A stretch of 64,000 nucleotides of DNA from positions 1-64,000 of the forward strand of contig JADJUS010000004.1 in the NCBI GenBank assembly GCA_016716905.1. Direction: 5' to 3'. The translations under genes and the position numbers were made by a program. This stretch comes from Acidobacteriota bacterium (GTDB taxonomy: Bacteria > Acidobacteriota > Vicinamibacteria > Vicinamibacterales > SCN-69-37). Of this stretch, positions 61,553 to 64,000 are shown piece after piece (the stretch's first letter is position 1; each line of letters opens with the position of its first letter). The notes under the pieces were generated by a model. It had not been told where the DNA came from. It saw nothing but the letters and a program-made list of their open reading frames with translations, and made no database searches.

Positions 61553-62323
61553 TCAGGCCGGGCCGAAGGCCAGCGTCACGCTTTGCTGGCTGCCTGCGGC
61601 GATCGTGACCTGCTGCGTGCGGGTGCCGAAGACCTCGTGCCACGCTTCAATCGTGTAGGTGCCCGGCGGCAGGCCCTTGAGGTCGAATGCGCCAGTGGCG
61701 TCTGTGACCGCGAAGAACGGATGGCTCACCACGCCCACATGCGCGGCCATCCATCCGTGGAAGTCGCATTTGAATCGCACCATGACTTCGGGCACGGTGA
61801 AGATCTTCGTTGTCCGCATCCCGGCGCGCGGTTGGCTTTCGTTGAACTCCTGGTTCTGCATCGGCAGGGCGTGCACGTTATGCACCGTGTCATCGCTGTT
61901 CAGGATTTCGATCGGCTGGCCCACGCGCACGCCGAACACGCGCGGCGCATACACGCACCCCTTCTGGTCCATCGTGACGGCTTCAGTCGGCGTGTCGAAG
62001 GTGTATTCGTCGAATGTCGCCTTAACGTGGACAAAGACGTTTTTGAGCCCGCCATCTGCGCCGACGAGTACGGCGTCGCTCTGCGGGTTCGGGCCGGCGC
62101 CGGCCACACACGCCGCGTCCTTGCCCATGCGCAGCAGTTCAGGTTTCGGCACCTGTCCCGTGAATGTGATGCGACCGGCCACCGACCCTGCGGTGGCGCT
62201 GTCCACCCGCTTGCCGCCGGTGGCGGGGGGCGGGGCAGACGGCGTGGGCGCGGGCGAGCAGGCGGCCAGGGTCAGGACCACAATCACGAGAAGAGCGGCG
62301 GCAGAAATGCGGGTAGAAGTCAT
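61553..62323 (-). CDS. Cupredoxin-like lipoprotein with carboxypeptidase-regulatory-type domain
   Basis: The 256-residue lipoprotein has the signal ISAAALLVIVVLTLAAC, with Cys at residue 22, then a Pro/Ala-rich linker. The copper-like fold shows YAPRVFGVRVGQPIEILNSD, DTVHNVHALP (two His) and MVRFKCDFHGWM (Cys, His, Met ligands in cupredoxin spacing). The C-terminal strands AVTDATGAFDLKGLPPGTYT and IEAWHEVFGTRTQQV resemble a CarboxypepD_reg/transthyretin-like domain. It may carry or deliver copper or electrons in the periplasm. Sharing an operon with ctaB and DUF420 fits oxidase copper-site assembly (inference). Confidence 0.78.
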   Translation of the reverse strand: MTSTRISAAALLVIVVLTLAACSPAPTPSAPPPATGGKRVDSATAGSVAGRITFTGQVPKPELLRMGKDAACVAGAGPNPQSDAVLVGADGGLKNVFVHVKATFDEYTFDTPTEAVTMDQKGCVYAPRVFGVRVGQPIEILNSDDTVHNVHALPMQNQEFNESQPRAGMRTTKIFTVPEVMVRFKCDFHGWMAAHVGVVSHPFFAVTDATGAFDLKGLPPGTYTIEAWHEVFGTRTQQVTIAAGSQQSVTLAFGPA

Positions 62324-62355
62324 GGCAGTAATTGAACCTGTCGATTATCCCTGAC

Positions 62356-62385
62356 TTGACCGCCTTCTCGCCACGATGCTACTTT
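62356..62385 (+). promoter_or_regulatory. Promoter of tRNA-Glu
   Basis: TTGACC, an 18-base spacer, TACTTT, about 38 bases upstream of the mature tRNA 5' end. The -35 and spacing match the receptor promoters in this window. Confidence 0.5.
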
Positions 62386-62422
62386 CAGTGTTCGGGTTAG
62401 GGCCGAAACCGGCCCCATCCAT

Positions 62423-62497
62423 GGCGGTATCGTCTAGGGGTCAGGACATGTGGTTCTCAACCACAGAACCGGGGTTCGAATCCCCGTACCGCTACCA
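62423..62497 (+). tRNA. tRNA-Glu (anticodon CTC)
   Basis: A complete cloverleaf: acceptor GGCGGTA pairs with TACCGCT (first pair G-T), the D arm is CGTCTAGGGGTCAGGAC, the anticodon stem TGTGG/CCACA has loop TTCTCAA with CTC at 62456-62458, the T arm is CGGGG TTCGAAT CCCCG, discriminator A and encoded CCA (62495-62497). CTC reads GAG. An identity-typical 'TCGTCTAGGGG' start supports Glu. Confidence 0.93.
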
Positions 62498-62499
62498 GC

Positions 62500-62620
62500 C
62501 TTCGCCAATCAGTCGCTGCGCTCCTGGCTTCGGCTGGGCTGCGCCCGCGAGCCTCTCGCGAAGGCTGTCCCGCCGGAGCCAGGAGCGGAGCGCCTGTCAG
62601 GCGCAGGCGGAAGGCGGACG
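62500..62620. repeat. Imperfect inverted repeat downstream of tRNA-Glu
   Basis: CGCTGCGCTCCTGGCTTCGG is matched in reverse complement by CCGGAGCCAGGAGCGGAGCG with few mismatches, and GCCTCTCGCGAAGGCTG and GGCGCAGGCGGAAGGCGGAC are further arms. It fills the gap between the tRNA and the CHASE2 gene and could form the tRNA terminator hairpin. Confidence 0.55.
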
Positions 62621-62647
62621 CCAATTCGGTCTACTCTTCACAGGTCG

Positions 62648-64000
62648 ATGAGAAAAGTTGCGATCGGTCTCGCCATTGGTGGCGTGGCGTGGGCGCTGGC
62701 CTACGGCCTCGGCCTGTTCCGGGTCTTCACGGACCAGGAGCTCTCCACGTACGACCGCCGGCTCGTGGCCACCCATGACACGCGCCTGGCGCGCGGGGGC
62801 GGCGCGCACCAGGACATGGTCATCGTCGAAATCGACGAGTCGTCGCTGCGCCTGCTGGAGCCCACGTTCGGCCGGTGGCCATGGCCACGCCTGGTGCATT
62901 CGGCTGTGGTGGACTTCCTGGCGCGCGGGCAGGCGAAAGCCATCGCCTACGATGTGTTGTTCGTGGACCGGGACCTTCGCGGCGCGTTTCCGCTGGGAGA
63001 CAGCGGCGCGACCATGTCGGGCGCCGAGTCGGATGCCGCGCTCGTCGAAAGCGTCAGGCGCGCGGGAAATGTGGTGCTGGCGGCTGAAGTAATTTTTGAG
63101 GGCTCGGCCAGCGCGGAAACACCTGTGCCTGCAGCGCCGCCGCTGCCCGGCGTGAACTACGACCCCGGGCCCGGCTTTTTTGTGCGCCCACACCTTCGTC
63201 TGCCGTTTGCCGATCTCGCCGCGGCAAGCGCAGGCGTCGGCCACACCATGTTGGAACTTGACCCCGACGGCACAGCACGCCGCGTGTTGCCGTTCGTCGT
63301 GGCCCAGGGACGGCCGGTGCCGTGGCTCGGACTGGCCTCCTTCCTGGCGGCCGATCGTGTGCCGGCCTCGGGGTCTCCGTGGACGGGTCGATCCTGCGCG
63401 TCGGCTCGGCGCAAGTGCCGGTGCTCTCAGCCCCCGCGCGCTCGACCACCGGTGAAGAACTGCCGTCGCGTCAGATGCTGCTCCGGTTACACGGGCCCTA
63501 TGCAGATGCCGAAGGGCAACGCACGTATCCGGCCTATTCCTTCGTAGACCTGCTGCGCTCCGAAGACCTGATGCTCAATGGCGCGGCGCCGCTCGTGGAC
63601 CCCGCAGAGTTCCGCGGTAAGTACGTGTTCATCGGCACCACCGCCCCAGGCTTGAAAGACACGTATCCGTCGCCGTTCGGCGGACCGGCGATGCCCGGCG
63701 TGCAGCTTCACGCCGCGACAGTGGATGACGTGTTGTCGCAGCGGTTCATGCGCAAGGCCGACACCACCGTGGACGTGTTGACCACCGGAGGCGTCAGCCT
63801 CGCAGCCGGGGTGGTCGCGGTGGTGCTGCCCGTCGGGTGGGCGGTGGGGGTGGTCCTGGTTCTGGGCGCCATTCTCGTCTGGGCGACGACCGCGGCGATC
63901 GGTGCGGGCGTGTGGGTGAGTCTGGTGCCGCCGGTCTTGGGCCTCTCCCTGGCCACGTTTGGTGGCACGGCCTGGCAATATTTTGTGGAGGACCGGCAGA
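62648..64000 (+). CDS. CHASE2-domain membrane sensor protein (partial; frameshifted)
   Basis: An N-terminal helix (VAIGLAIGGVAWALAYGLGL) is followed by the CHASE2 extracellular sensor domain: VIVEIDESSLRLLEPTFGRW, HSAVVDFLARGQAKAIAYDV, LFVDRD, and after the break YSFVDLLRSEDLMLNG, GKYVFIGTTAPGLKDTYPSP and PGVQLHAATVDDVLSQRFM. Three helices follow near the window end (LTTGGVSLAAGVVAVVLPVG and on), as in CHASE2 proteins that carry a cyclase, kinase or GGDEF output domain; the output part lies beyond 64000. A missing G in the GG at 63364-63365 breaks the frame between AADRVP and GVSVDGSILRVGSAQV. ATG 62648 is chosen because the helix starts there. Confidence 0.78.

Noticed and set aside
1..64000. 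Prophage, transposon or integron in the window
   Set aside because: No transposase, integrase, recombinase or phage structural motif was recognised in any plausible gene.

Overview
The window looks like chromosomal DNA of an Acidobacteriota bacterium, most plausibly from the Vicinamibacteria (inference). The pointers are strong GC richness with G/C-biased third positions, three proteins with the VWFA-related 'Acidobacterial' domain, Oar-like TonB-dependent receptors of about 1,060 residues, TPR-tailed sulfatase-like and glycosyltransferase proteins, and many PQQ-like beta-propeller proteins. No transposase, integrase, phage gene, CRISPR array or rRNA was seen. There is one tRNA, tRNA-Glu(CTC).

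Layout. 1-18.4 kb is a surface-glycan region: a sulfatase fragment, polyprenyl-phosphate and GT39-type glycosyltransferases, an acyltransferase, and a leftward run of eight tightly coupled genes from about 12.5 kb to 4 kb (membrane mannosyltransferase-like protein, GtrB-like GT2, SDR epimerase, GMC oxidoreductase, GT4, small membrane protein, sulfotransferase, PepSY protein). A GT2, flippase-like and FAD-oxidoreductase trio follows at 15.1-18.4 kb. 18.4-19.5 kb is a 1.1 kb repeat block. 19.5-24.4 kb holds three PQQ-like propeller proteins. 24.6-26.3 kb has an unknown membrane protein and a DUF1684 lipoprotein. 26.4-33.6 kb is a fatty-acid beta-oxidation operon headed by a TetR regulator, with a palindrome that closely resembles the Bacillus FadR operator. 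A CsoR-type metal sensor diverges from it. 34.1-44.5 kb carries three tandem, nearly identical TonB-dependent receptor genes, each with its own promoter and intrinsic terminator. 44.5-54.2 kb holds VWFA-related proteins, a GT39-TPR fusion and a sulfatase-TPR protein. 54.2-55.0 kb is a VapBC module. 55.0-60.3 kb has a beta-lactamase-like/NamZ-like fusion, an outer-membrane beta-barrel protein and a metzincin protease. 60.2-62.3 kb is a haem-O synthase module (CtaB, DUF420, cupredoxin lipoprotein). The window ends with tRNA-Glu and a CHASE2-domain protein.

How the genes work together. The left part would build and decorate a lipid-linked surface polymer: polyprenyl-phosphate sugar donors, GT39 membrane transferases, acylation, sulfation and epimerisation. 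The fad operon degrades long-chain acyl-CoA under a repressor whose likely ligand is acyl-CoA. The receptors take up or export unknown large substrates.

A strong technical or biological theme is broken reading frames. At least a dozen single-base shifts and one in-frame amber codon interrupt otherwise well-preserved genes, several of them in short G or C runs. They are most dense in the first 1.5 kb. Because catalytic residues survive on both sides, I read most as consensus errors, but this cannot be decided from the sequence alone.
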